From: Risungbinella massiliensis
GTDB lineage: Bacteria; Bacillota; Bacilli; Thermoactinomycetales; Thermoactinomycetaceae
NCBI RefSeq assembly: GCF_000942395.1
Contig: NZ_LN812103.1
Span: 1-64,000, forward strand
Length of the DNA stretch: 64,000 nucleotides
Reading direction: 5' to 3'
Shown here: in pieces, positions 44,777-53,119 of the stretch
How the letters are laid out: every line of letters begins with the position of its first letter
Position numbering within the stretch: position 1 is the first letter of the stretch
Translations under genes and position numbers: made by a program
Notes under the pieces: generated by a model
The model's input: the letters and a program-made list of their open reading frames with translations, nothing else
Told to the model about the DNA's origin: nothing
Database searches by the model: none

Positions 44777-45776
44777 ACGCATCGTAGCAATTGCTACCAT
44801 CGCGGTATTAATTTTCACAACAATTTTCGCCACGTATACTTTTATGTCTAGTCCAACAGATCAAACCGCAACAGAGACTCAACCTCCTATTACTCCGCTA
44901 GATACAAAAAGCACGAAGGTATATGCTACTTATGAAGGTGGAGCTATCACAGAGGGAGAAGTGAACTTGTATGCGAATATCAATTTCTTCTTCCAACCGA
45001 TGTTAGCATTACAGTTACAACAATCTCCTGACCTAAAACAAGAGATTGCGAAACAATTAGCGACAAAGAAATTTATGGCAAGTAAGATTCAAGCACCTGC
45101 TAATTTCAAAGATGAGACGAATAAACAATTTGAATCGCTTAAACAAGCAATTGAACAGCCACAGCAAGAAGGACAGGATCCAGTTAAAATGGAAGATCAG
45201 TTTAAACAATATGGTTTTACTCCTGACGATCTCCGAAAAGTGATTGAGCAAGACTTCCTAGTCGATCTCGCATTGTCTGATCGGATCAAAAACCTAGAGT
45301 ATGATTATGTTAACGTGAATCATGTGCTGGTTGGTACAGAGATTGCACAGGCACCTGATGCAAACGGAAATCAAGTCGATCCAATTAAACGATCGGATGC
45401 TGATGCCTTAAAACGTGCACTGGAAGCGAAACAAAAGCTCGATCAGTCCAAAGGTGACTTCAAGACCATTGCCAAAGAATATTCCGATGATGCAGGCTCA
45501 AAAGAGATCGAAGGGAAAATCGAAGGTCCTGCTGATCAATTTGTACAAGCATTTAAAGATGCTTCTCTCACTCTCCCGATAGGTAAAATTAGTGATCCGA
45601 TCAAATCAGACTATGGATACCATGTAATGAGGGTAAACGAGCGTAAGAAGATGAAAGTCGGAGATTCTAGCGAAGAAACGAAAGAAATGTATAAACAACA
45701 AGTGTTTGCAGAAATTGCGGAGAAAGAAGTGAAATATCAAGCCAAAGATGCTCCTGCTCCAACCCCACAACCTTAA
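44760..45776 (+). CDS. Membrane-anchored parvulin-type peptidyl-prolyl isomerase
   Basis: A 338-aa SurA/PrsA-like foldase. One N-terminal hydrophobic segment (about 8-28) without a lipobox cysteine means it is an anchored rather than lipidated protein. A SurA_N-like helical region follows, then a parvulin domain (about 180-310) with VNHVLVG, AKEYSDDAGSKE, GPADQFVQAFKDASL and DYGYHVMRV. ATG 44760 overlaps mfd by 17 nt, with AAAGGGG upstream. B. subtilis has no gene here between mfd and spoVT. Confidence 0.86.
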   Translation: MSTSTKRIVAIATIAVLIFTTIFATYTFMSSPTDQTATETQPPITPLDTKSTKVYATYEGGAITEGEVNLYANINFFFQPMLALQLQQSPDLKQEIAKQLATKKFMASKIQAPANFKDETNKQFESLKQAIEQPQQEGQDPVKMEDQFKQYGFTPDDLRKVIEQDFLVDLALSDRIKNLEYDYVNVNHVLVGTEIAQAPDANGNQVDPIKRSDADALKRALEAKQKLDQSKGDFKTIAKEYSDDAGSKEIEGKIEGPADQFVQAFKDASLTLPIGKISDPIKSDYGYHVMRVNERKKMKVGDSSEETKEMYKQQVFAEIAEKEVKYQAKDAPAPTPQP

Positions 45777-45795
45777 ATACTGATATACACAATCC

Positions 45796-45833
45796 AAGCC
45801 TATGAGTTCAGATTAGAACCCATAGGCTTTTTT
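45796..45833 (+). terminator. Terminator after the parvulin gene
   Basis: AAGCCTATGAGTTC / GAACCCATAGGCTT with a TTTTTT tail. Confidence 0.88.
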
Positions 45834-45879
45834 CCATTCGCATAATCAATTGGAAAGAGATTCATACTATGGGCGTAAG

Positions 45880-46047
45880 TACTAATTGCATAATTACCAC
45901 TAAGCCAGAGGTTTCCTCTTTTGATTTGACTTGGACTCGATGGGAGCTGGAGTAGATCTCACATGATAGACCCTCAGGGTATGCCCTCAGGATAATCAAA
46001 AGCGCGGAAGACGGCGATGGGACTACGAATTAGTGAATTAATGCAGT
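45880..46047 (-). repeat. MITE-like repeat, degenerate copy 4
   Basis: On the minus strand: TGCATTAAT, CGCGCTT, TCCTGAGGG, CTCC-CTCCC, TCAAAAGAGG, AACCTCTGGCTT and ATTATGCA occur in the same order as in copy 2, with an extra CCCTGAGGG repeat. It fills most of the 330-bp gap between the parvulin gene and spoVT. Confidence 0.65.
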
Positions 46048-46105
46048 TTACCAAGATAAAAGATGATAGAAGCGAAGAAATGTACAGAAAGAGAGGAAGT
46101 AATAC

Positions 46106-46648
46106 ATGAAAGCTACCGGCATCGTCCGTCGTATTGATGATTTGGGGCGTGTCGTCATCCCAAAAGAAATACGTAGAACACTTCGTATCCGTGAAGGGGA
46201 TCCACTTGAAATATTTGTGGATCGAGATGGGGAAGTGATTCTGAAAAAGTATTCACCCATTGGGGAGCTAAGTGACTTTGCACAAGAGTATGCAGAATCA
46301 CTCTATGAAAATATTCATATGACGACATTAATAACGGACCGAGACAGTATTATTGCAGTTGCAGGAGCATCAAAAAAGGATTATCTCGAAAAACCGATAA
46401 GTGATTTGATTGAGACTTGTATGGAACAACGAAGAACTCATAGCGAAACAAATCTTACTAGTACAGAGATTGTCAGAGGAATGACGGAAGAATATCAATC
46501 ACATGTTATCGTGCCAATTATTGCGGGTGGAGACCCAATCGGATCTGTTGTACTACTTTCCAAAAAAGATGGGGCAAAGATGGGCGAATTGGAGAGCAAA
46601 TTAGCTGGTACGGCAGCTGCTTTTTTAGGAAAACAGATGGAGAATTAG
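46106..46648 (+). CDS. spoVT: Stage V sporulation regulator SpoVT
   Basis: A 180-aa AbrB-like regulator of forespore sigma-G genes. The N-terminal swapped-hairpin domain (ATGIVRRIDDLGRVVIPKEI) precedes a GAF-like domain (about 55-178). AGAGAGGAAG precedes ATG. Second AbrB-fold gene of the window, in its usual place after mfd. Confidence 0.95.
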   Translation: MKATGIVRRIDDLGRVVIPKEIRRTLRIREGDPLEIFVDRDGEVILKKYSPIGELSDFAQEYAESLYENIHMTTLITDRDSIIAVAGASKKDYLEKPISDLIETCMEQRRTHSETNLTSTEIVRGMTEEYQSHVIVPIIAGGDPIGSVVLLSKKDGAKMGELESKLAGTAAAFLGKQMEN

Positions 46649-46654
46649 ATGAAA

Positions 46655-46684
46655 GTGCAGGCAGCCAGTTTGCCTGCTTTTTTG
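46655..46684 (+). terminator. Terminator after spoVT
   Basis: GCAGGCA / TGCCTGC with an 7-nt loop and TTTTTTT. Confidence 0.88.
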
Positions 46685-46739
46685 TTCCGCTCACCTTCTG
46701 TATAATGAGGGACAGATTGGTGAAAGGGGAAACTGTTTC

Positions 46740-48353
46740 GTGAAGGCACAGACCTTTTTAAAAGGGGCGGCTATTCTTAGTTTTGCTGCTCTCATCAGCA
46801 AGATCCTCGGGGCAGTCTATCGGATTCCCTATCAGAATATTACCGGCAATGAAGGAATGTATGTTTATCAACAAGTATATCCCTTATATAGTGTCTTGCT
46901 GATCATTGCGACAGCAGGAGTTCCAATTGCCATCTCCGGTATGGTATCGGAACGACTTGCAGACCAAGATCGTGCTGGTGCATTTCTAGTTTTTCGCACC
47001 TCTGTGGTTACTTTATCTGGGATTGGGATCTTCTTTTTTGTATTCCTTTTTTTAGGAGCAGGTCAGATAGCGGAATGGATGGGGGATCGTGTACTCCTAA
47101 CTATTCCGATTCAAGCAGTCTCATTTGCACTACTCATTGTGCCTTTTACAGCTGCTTTACGCGGTTATTTCCAAGGGTTTCAAAATATGCTTCCTACAGC
47201 ACTTTCTCAAATCTTGGAACAATTAATTCGTGTAGTGACGATCTTAGGGCTTGCTTGGTTCTTTATGAGTACAGGAGCTGGTGTAGCATATGCAGGTGCA
47301 GGAGCTATGCTAGGTGCTTTTACAGGTGGAATTGGAGCGTTGATCCTCCTTTTCTTTTTGGCACGTAAGCATCGATTATGGTCCAACACTCTGTTACCCA
47401 AAGTTCAACAGAACCAGTTATCATCGCAGTCAAAGAGAACTGTAATCAAAAAATTGTTATTAGTTTCCTTTCCGATTTGTTTAGGATCGCTAGTGATTCC
47501 GCTTTATAGTTTGGTGGATTCCTTTACAGTTGGCAATCTCTTGGAAATGTCCGGAACTCCCCATTCAGTAGCGATCGAGTTAAAAGGAATCTATGATCGT
47601 GGACAACCTCTTATCCAGTTTGCTGGATTTTTCGCTACCTCTGTTGCACTTTCGATTGTTCCGGCTATGGTAGAGGCGATCTCTCGAAAAGATGAGGCAA
47701 TCGCAATGGATCATGCAGCTGTGGCACTCCGTTGGACACTGTTGTTGGGTTTACCAGCATCAGTAGGTCTGGTAGTAGTCGTCTATCCAACGAATGTGAT
47801 GTTATTTGAGGATGGTGCAGGGTCGATTTCACTAGCCATTTTGGCGATTACCACTGTTTTTTCTACATTGGGAGTGACGAGCTCTGGTATTTTGCAGGGG
47901 TATGGAAGAGTTTATTTGCCAGCTATTCATATGCTATTGGGTGTGCTCTTGAAAATAGTTGCCAATTTTCTTCTGATTCCGCTGTGGGATATACGAGGAG
48001 CAGCTGTTGCAACAGTGGTCGCTTATGGAGTAGCAACGCTTCTTAATTTACGTATCTTGAGCAAACAGTATCAGATACAAGTATTGCCTGGGAAATGGAG
48101 CCGATTGTTGGGGAGTTTGTTGGTGATGGGAATCTTGACTGGATTAATGGAATTAGTACTGCTCCAAGTAGTTGATTTGTTACCTAATGATCGCTTGGCG
48201 ATGACGATTACTTCTATTGTATCGGTTTTAACTGGTGTAGTGGTCTACATATGGTCTGCCTTACGATTTGGGCTTTTAACGAGAGAGGATCTAGGAAAAG
48301 TTCCAAAGTTAGAGCGGAAATTAGCACCTTACTTACAGAAGTGGGGGAATTGA
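46740..48353 (+). CDS. SpoVB-like polysaccharide/lipid flippase (YabM)
   Basis: A 537-aa MOP-superfamily exporter with about 14 membrane segments. ILSFAALISKILGAVYRIPYQNITG is the SpoVB/YabM signature. GTG 46740 has AAAGGGG 10 nt upstream. In B. subtilis yabM sits between spoVT and yabN, as here. Lipid II-type transport is inferred from the family. Confidence 0.87.
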   Translation: MKAQTFLKGAAILSFAALISKILGAVYRIPYQNITGNEGMYVYQQVYPLYSVLLIIATAGVPIAISGMVSERLADQDRAGAFLVFRTSVVTLSGIGIFFFVFLFLGAGQIAEWMGDRVLLTIPIQAVSFALLIVPFTAALRGYFQGFQNMLPTALSQILEQLIRVVTILGLAWFFMSTGAGVAYAGAGAMLGAFTGGIGALILLFFLARKHRLWSNTLLPKVQQNQLSSQSKRTVIKKLLLVSFPICLGSLVIPLYSLVDSFTVGNLLEMSGTPHSVAIELKGIYDRGQPLIQFAGFFATSVALSIVPAMVEAISRKDEAIAMDHAAVALRWTLLLGLPASVGLVVVVYPTNVMLFEDGAGSISLAILAITTVFSTLGVTSSGILQGYGRVYLPAIHMLLGVLLKIVANFLLIPLWDIRGAAVATVVAYGVATLLNLRILSKQYQIQVLPGKWSRLLGSLLVMGILTGLMELVLLQVVDLLPNDRLAMTITSIVSVLTGVVVYIWSALRFGLLTREDLGKVPKLERKLAPYLQKWGN

Positions 48354-48356
48354 TAT

Positions 48357-49823
48357 ATGAACAAGATCGATGTGATCGGTCTAGGATTTGGTGATTTGTC
48401 TAGTATTACGTTGGGGGCATATCGAAAGATCACTTCTGCCAAAAAAATCTTTTTGCGTACAGCAGATCACCCGATTGTGGAAGAGTTTTTAGCAGAGGGG
48501 GTCCTATTTCAGTCATTTGATGAGGTATATGAAGCCAAAGATCAATTTTCCGAAGTATACGAGACAATTGCAGAAAGACTGATCCAAGAGGCACTAAGTG
48601 GGGAATTAATTGTATATGCTGTTCCCGGTCATCCAATGGTAGCAGAAAAGACTGTTCAACTATTATTAGAACATGGACCAAAGCGGGGAATCGAAATTCG
48701 AATAGAGGGAAGCCCCAGTTTTTTGGATGTAGCTTTCTCTAAGTTGGGTATTGATCCAATTGATGGATTTGCTTTATTGGATGGTGCAGATTTATCTGTA
48801 GATCAGCTCCACCCTAACCAGCATCTCTTAATTGGACAAGTATATGATCGTTTTATCGCTTCTGATATCAAGTTATCCCTCATGGAAGTTTATCCAGATG
48901 ATTATGAGATTTATCTTCTAGATGCTTTAGGGGTAGAAGGAAAAGAACAGATTGTTCGGATTCCGCTGTGGGAGTTAGACCGCCAGACGATTTTCTCCAA
49001 TTTAACGGCACTTTACATTCCGCCGACACAAGCGGAGCGAATTTTGTATCGCCGTTTTGACTTCTTAGCAGATATTATTGCTACCTTACGAAGTCCTGGT
49101 GGTTGTCCTTGGGATCAAAAACAGACACATCATAGCTTGCGTCCTTATCTAATAGAAGAAACATATGAGTTCCTAGAAGCGTTGGATGAGGAAGATCCCG
49201 ATGCGATGGCAGAAGAATTGGGAGATATTTTGTTGCAAATTCTTCTCCATTCCCAGATTGCATCCGAGCAAGGACATTTCTCGATTCAAGATGTAGTGGA
49301 ACATCTCACCTCTAAGATGATAAGAAGACATCCACATGTATTTGGAGAAAAAGAAGCTTCTAATGCGGAACAGGTGGTACAAAATTGGGAAGAGATTAAG
49401 AAGGAAGAGAAAGTGTCTGCTGGAAAACCAGTATCTTCCTCTATCTTAGATCGAATCCCTAAAACAATGCCGTCGCTACTCCAAGCATATGAACAAAATA
49501 AAAGAGCAGCCAGAGTTGGTTTTGATTGGGAACGGTTAGAAGAAATAGTAGAAAAGCTTCAGGAAGAGTTACAGGAGTTTCTACAGGCTCCGACGGACTT
49601 AGATCGAGAAAAAGAAATGGGCGATCTATTTTTTACTTTGATCTCGATTAGTCGTTTTGCTAAGATTCATCCAGAACTTGCACTACAAAAGGCAATTTCT
49701 AAATTTGATCAACGCTTTCGGTATGTTGAAGAACAAGCAAATCAAAGAAGCATCAAATTAAATGAAGCGACTGTTGAAGAGATGAATCAATGGTGGGATG
49801 AGGCAAAATCAAAAGAAATGTGA
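48357..49823 (+). CDS. yabN: MazG nucleotide pyrophosphohydrolase with N-terminal methylase-like domain (YabN)
   Basis: A 488-aa fusion. Residues about 1-225 are a tetrapyrrole (corrin/porphyrin) methylase fold (IDVIGLGFGDLSSIT). Residues about 235-480 form two MazG modules, the first with LRSPGGCPWDQKQTHHSL and EETYEFLEALDEED metal ligands. It hydrolyses aberrant NTPs. SD GGGGG is 7 nt before ATG. The gap to rqcP (49824-50050) holds no gene I can support. Confidence 0.93.
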   Translation: MNKIDVIGLGFGDLSSITLGAYRKITSAKKIFLRTADHPIVEEFLAEGVLFQSFDEVYEAKDQFSEVYETIAERLIQEALSGELIVYAVPGHPMVAEKTVQLLLEHGPKRGIEIRIEGSPSFLDVAFSKLGIDPIDGFALLDGADLSVDQLHPNQHLLIGQVYDRFIASDIKLSLMEVYPDDYEIYLLDALGVEGKEQIVRIPLWELDRQTIFSNLTALYIPPTQAERILYRRFDFLADIIATLRSPGGCPWDQKQTHHSLRPYLIEETYEFLEALDEEDPDAMAEELGDILLQILLHSQIASEQGHFSIQDVVEHLTSKMIRRHPHVFGEKEASNAEQVVQNWEEIKKEEKVSAGKPVSSSILDRIPKTMPSLLQAYEQNKRAARVGFDWERLEEIVEKLQEELQEFLQAPTDLDREKEMGDLFFTLISISRFAKIHPELALQKAISKFDQRFRYVEEQANQRSIKLNEATVEEMNQWWDEAKSKEM

Positions 49824-50050
49824 CGAAAATAGCAGGATTTTTTTTCCTTTTAGCGTATTGTAAATTAGGGAGTCCTTGTCCAATAAAGTGAAACTTCATT
49901 TCATGGGGCTGTTTATCCCATGCTAATACTAGCGGATCTTATTGGGTTCTAATGGGCAATTTTTCCTCGCCTAGCTTTTTGCTTTCTTGCGAAACTGGGA
50001 TTGTGGTCTTACTGCCTGTTAGAACGGGGATCAGAAGGAGTGGACCCATT

Positions 50051-50323
50051 TTGCGGTTAGACAAATTTTTAAAAGTCTCTAGATTGATTAAGAGAAGAAC
50101 CTTAGCTAAAGAGGTTTGCGATCAAGGGCGAATATCCATCAAAGATAAACCGCTTAAAGCGAGCAGTACACTATCGGTCGGAGATGAGTTGGTGATCCGA
50201 TTCGGGCAAAAAAAAGTGACGGTTCGAGTGGATCGTCTTACGGAGCATGCCAAAAAAGAAGACGCTGCAGAAATGTACACCATTGTACATGAAGAAAAAC
50301 TCTCTCCTTCTAGTGAGGTGTAG
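50051..50323 (+). CDS. rqcP: RqcP (YabO), S4-domain ribosome-quality-control protein
   Basis: A 90-aa S4 RNA-binding protein that aids RqcH in adding alanine tails on stalled 50S subunits. RLDKFLKVSRLIKRRTLAKEV and KPLKASSTLSVGDEL match B. subtilis YabO. TTG 50051 is chosen because it gives the family N-terminus MRLDKFLK and has AAGGAG 10 nt upstream; the longer frame from 49952 is not supported. Confidence 0.93.
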   Translation: MRLDKFLKVSRLIKRRTLAKEVCDQGRISIKDKPLKASSTLSVGDELVIRFGQKKVTVRVDRLTEHAKKEDAAEMYTIVHEEKLSPSSEV

Positions 50324-50390
50324 TTTCTGGAGCCATAGTAGTTCTAGATAGGTTTTCCTCTCATAACATGTACCAAAGGAGGGACTAGTT

Positions 50391-50678
50391 ATGAGAGGAC
50401 GGACAGAACTATCTCATCGTGTCCAGTTGCAGAATCGGAATGTACTAGAAATGACTGGTATATTGAGCGTAGAGTGTTTTGATAGCAATGAATTTATCGT
50501 AGAAACTCCCCAGGGATTCCTTCATATCCGCGGGCGGGACTTACATATTAAGAGCTTAGATCTAAACGATCAACAACTCTCTATTCAAGGAGAAGTAAAT
50601 GATCTCAGTTACTTGCAGAGTGTGGAAGTAGGCAAAACCAAGCGAAAACAGAGTATGTTAGGGCGGATTTTCAAATGA
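50391..50678 (+). CDS. yabP: Sporulation protein YabP
   Basis: A 95-aa YabP/YqfC-family protein required for spore formation. HRVQLQNRNVLEMTGILSVECFD is the family core. AAAGGAGGG precedes ATG. It overlaps yabQ by 4 nt. Confidence 0.92.
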   Translation: MRGRTELSHRVQLQNRNVLEMTGILSVECFDSNEFIVETPQGFLHIRGRDLHIKSLDLNDQQLSIQGEVNDLSYLQSVEVGKTKRKQSMLGRIFK

Positions 50679-51256
50679 ATCTTGCCACTCAATGGTTGAC
50701 AATGGGAACGATGTTTGGCTCTGGGATTTGCCTAGGAATTATCCTCGACTTTTATCAAGTACTAAAGGCTCGTTTTCGTCTGCGTGGTTGGATTGTTTCC
50801 CTGATCGACTTACTTTATTGGTTTGTCTCTGGTGGTCTCGTCTTCAGCTTGTTGATGTGGAGCAATTGGGGGGAGCTGCGATTTTATATATTCCTAGCTA
50901 TTGCGCTTGGAATATTCCTTTATTACAAGTGGTTCCATCAATCGGTTTTTCGCTTTTTGCGTGTATTGGTGCAGTTTATCGAACAAATGGTTTACCAACT
51001 ATATCGGCTCTGGGTTTTTTTGATCGTAAGCCCTGTGTTATGGCTTTGGAGTTTAGTTCGACGTCTTGTGTTTTTGATTTACCGAATGATCTTGTCGATT
51101 GGCAAGGGATTCCTTTGGCCGTTTGAATGGATGACAAGACCACTTCGAAGATGGTTGCAGCCTAGCGTTATGAAGTTTGTTCGAAAATGCAAAGATTATC
51201 GAGACCGATTGCGGAATGCATGGAGAAATCTTATAAAAAAAGGTGATTCCGAGTGA
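50675..51256 (+). CDS. yabQ: Sporulation membrane protein YabQ
   Basis: A 193-aa protein with about four to five membrane segments in its first 145 residues and a basic C-terminal tail. It is needed for spore cortex formation in B. subtilis. The yabP-yabQ-divIC order with 4-nt overlaps shows one translation-coupled operon. Confidence 0.9.
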   Translation: MNLATQWLTMGTMFGSGICLGIILDFYQVLKARFRLRGWIVSLIDLLYWFVSGGLVFSLLMWSNWGELRFYIFLAIALGIFLYYKWFHQSVFRFLRVLVQFIEQMVYQLYRLWVFLIVSPVLWLWSLVRRLVFLIYRMILSIGKGFLWPFEWMTRPLRRWLQPSVMKFVRKCKDYRDRLRNAWRNLIKKGDSE

Positions 51257-51657
51257 TACCACATCATCCGAGAGATAATGTTTTGGTGTTTCAGAATCAA
51301 AAGAAATCAACTGTCAGTCAGGTAGAAGAAGAACATTTATCGGATTCTCCACGTCCGGTTAAACCAAAGATTCAACCGAAAGTTCGACGCTTTCGTCTAG
51401 CATGGTTGATCTTTATGTGTTGTTTTATTGTCTGGGCCTCTATACAGCTAGTAGTTCAGCAGTTCCGTATATGGGAGAAAGAGGATCAGCTAGTGGTGAA
51501 GAAGGAGACGTTGCAGCAAGTACAACAAGAAAAAACATCTCTCGAGAAAGGGATTTCTCTACTACAAGAACACCAATATTTAATGGAGCTGGCACACAAA
51601 TATGGTTACGGAAAAAAGGGAGAAAAGAATTACCAGCCAAAGGAAACAACAGAATAA
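51253..51657 (+). CDS. divIC: Divisome protein DivIC (FtsB-like)
   Basis: A 134-aa single-pass septum protein. A cytoplasmic N-terminus of about 50 residues precedes a membrane segment (about 49-70) and an extracellular coiled coil (LQQVQQEKTSLEKGISLLQ) ending with LAHKYGYGKKGE. It forms a complex with FtsL and DivIB. GTG 51253 overlaps the yabQ stop. Confidence 0.92.
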   Translation: MIPHHPRDNVLVFQNQKKSTVSQVEEEHLSDSPRPVKPKIQPKVRRFRLAWLIFMCCFIVWASIQLVVQQFRIWEKEDQLVVKKETLQQVQQEKTSLEKGISLLQEHQYLMELAHKYGYGKKGEKNYQPKETTE

Positions 51658-51664
51658 TGATTAG

Positions 51665-51702
51665 AACCAGAGTAGATCTATCAGATTTCTCTGGTTTTTA
51701 TT
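51665..51702 (+). terminator. Terminator after divIC
   Basis: AACCAGAG / CTCTGGTT, 16-nt loop, TTTATTT tail. Confidence 0.75.
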
Positions 51703-51706
51703 TATC

Positions 51707-51735
51707 TTTACAAATTTTCCATTTTTTCTTATAAT
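51707..51735 (+). promoter_or_regulatory. Promoter of the 44-codon gene
   Basis: TTTACA-17 nt-TATAAT, directly after the divIC terminator. Confidence 0.65.
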
Positions 51736-51791
51736 AAATATGTTATGCATGAACTTGTAGTTTGAAAAATCCTCGGATGAGGAGGTTAGCG

Positions 51792-51926
51792 ATGAGTGAT
51801 CCAAAGAAAGAGCCAAACCAAGATCAAGAAGAATTGGACAAGAAGTTAGAAGAGACAGAGGCTGGCTCCTCTCGACTTCCGCTAGTTAAAGGAGATGAAG
51901 ACCTTTTCTTCGGTAGAATTTGGTGA
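51792..51926 (+). CDS. 44-aa acidic protein
   Basis: ATG to TGA gives 44 residues, hydrophilic and acidic in the first two thirds (MSDPKKEPNQDQEELDKKLE...) and ending GDEDLFFGRIW. AGGAGG lies 6 nt upstream, a consensus promoter 57 nt upstream, and a terminator 9 nt downstream, so it is a complete unit. I recognise no family. yabR, which follows divIC in B. subtilis, is absent here. Confidence 0.72.
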   Translation: MSDPKKEPNQDQEELDKKLEETEAGSSRLPLVKGDEDLFFGRIW

Positions 51927-51934
51927 ATCCCTCA

Positions 51935-51957
51935 TACGCCTTTAACAGGCGTTTTTT
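51935..51957 (+). terminator. Terminator after the 44-codon gene
   Basis: ACGCCT-TTAAC-AGGCGT followed by TTTTT. Confidence 0.88.
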
Positions 51958-52040
51958 CTCATCCTTGAGGAATCCAAACTTTTTTTTGAGGAAGCCTTGA
52001 CTTCCGGATCTATTGTACGTATAATAAGTTTTGTTGCTGA

Positions 52041-52116
<76 letters not shown>

Positions 52117-52121
52117 AATAA

Positions 52122-52198
52122 GGCGGCGTAGCTCAGCTGGCTAGAGCGTACGGTTCATACCCGTGAGGTCGGGGGTTCGAGCCCCTCCGCCGCTACCA
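52122..52198 (+). tRNA. Elongator tRNA-Met (CAT)
   Basis: Acceptor GGCGGCG / CGCCGCT region, anticodon loop TTCATAC, T-loop GGTTCGAGCC and an encoded CCA. The sequence follows the B. subtilis elongator tRNA-Met closely. It is five bases after tRNA-fMet. A tRNA-Met and tRNA-Glu pair lies at this place in B. subtilis. Confidence 0.93.
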
Positions 52199-52220
52199 GA
52201 CAGATTCAATTCGTAGAGAG

Positions 52221-52276
52221 GAGAAGGCGAGTAACTCCCCCTAAATTCGCTGTGGGGGAGTAACGCCTTCTCTTTT
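52221..52276 (+). terminator. Terminator of the tRNA operon
   Basis: A long stem GAGAAGGCG...ACTCCCC / GGGGAGT...CGCCTTCTC with small internal loops and a TTTT tail. Confidence 0.85.
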
Positions 52277-52321
52277 CGTTTTCCGCTTTTGGCTATTCTA
52301 ACAGGAAGTGTGTGAGTAGGT

Positions 52322-52822
52322 GTGGATGTATCGATTAAAAAAATCAAATTTACTACGATCAACAAGACCTATGTAGAAAAAGTGAGAGATTGGCGCGGAC
52401 GTTATTGCTTCGCGACACAATATCCCAATCCTGATGGCAAACGCATTTTCCTCACCTACTACTTTGTTCGAAAAGGTTATACGATCTCCAAGGTGTTTCA
52501 GAAAAATGGGGAATTCCTATACTACTACTGCGATATGATGGAAATGCACCAGACAGGGAGAATGCGTTATGTGATGGTTGATCTCTTACTAGATCTTATC
52601 ATTTATCCAGATGGACGCTATCATCTGATTGATATAGACGAATTTGCAGACTCGATTGAACGGGGCAGAATTAAACGAAGACAGCAAGTTCATGCTTTAA
52701 GAACTTTAGATCGTATGATTGGATTACAGACCGAAAAACGACTGATCCCTAGTTTTATAGCCGAGGCAAAAATGTATCCGCTTAGTGGAAATCCTGTACG
52801 AAGAAATTCTACAAGCACGTAA
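52322..52822 (+). CDS. DUF402 family protein
   Basis: A 166-aa DUF402 (FomD/Ntdp-like) beta-barrel protein. The phosphate/metal-site pattern is seen in YYYCDMMEMH, VDLLLDLIIYPDGRYHLIDIDEF. Some relatives hydrolyse nucleoside tri- and diphosphates; the role here is unproven. GTG 52322 has only a weak SD, so the exact start is uncertain. Confidence 0.8.
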   Translation: MDVSIKKIKFTTINKTYVEKVRDWRGRYCFATQYPNPDGKRIFLTYYFVRKGYTISKVFQKNGEFLYYYCDMMEMHQTGRMRYVMVDLLLDLIIYPDGRYHLIDIDEFADSIERGRIKRRQQVHALRTLDRMIGLQTEKRLIPSFIAEAKMYPLSGNPVRRNSTST

Positions 52823-52831
52823 TACATGTTG

Positions 52832-52868
52832 AAAGAACATACTAGTCTACTAGTGTGTTCTTTTTTTT
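52832..52868 (+). terminator. Terminator after the DUF402 gene
   Basis: AAAGAACATACTAG / CTAGTGTGTTCTTT with a 4-nt loop and a T run. The next 150 bp hold no gene. Confidence 0.88.
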
Positions 52869-53017
52869 GGAGTTTTTGTCGGAAAAAAGAAATATTCTTT
52901 CATCCTCGACAACCTCAGACGGAAAATCAGAAGATATTCTCCATGAAACAGAGATTCATCGTACCACCTAAGTTTAGAAAGAGGGAAAAAAGTATTCGAA
53001 ACCTGCAAGATACTTGG

Positions 53018-53083
53018 TGTCGAAGAAAACTTTGGAGATAGCAGGTGTTTTGACAAACTTTTCTATTTCGTCATGTCTATAAT
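53018..53083 (+). promoter_or_regulatory. Spo0A-controlled spoIIE promoter
   Basis: TTGACA (53050-53055) and TATAAT (53078-53083) are both perfect but separated by 22 nt. A 0A-like box TTTTGACAAA (53048-53057, one mismatch from TTTCGACAAA) covers the -35, and a perfect TGTCGAA lies at 53018-53024. Long spacers with overlapping 0A boxes are the known design of the spoIIE and spoIIG promoters. Confidence 0.8.
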
Positions 53084-53119
53084 GGGTGGCACGTGAATGA
53101 AAAGAGGAGAGTGGTTAGG

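Noticed and set aside
52141-52365. A minus-strand frame over the elongator tRNA and its terminator.
   Set aside because: It overlaps a clear tRNA-Met and a strong terminator and has no SD.
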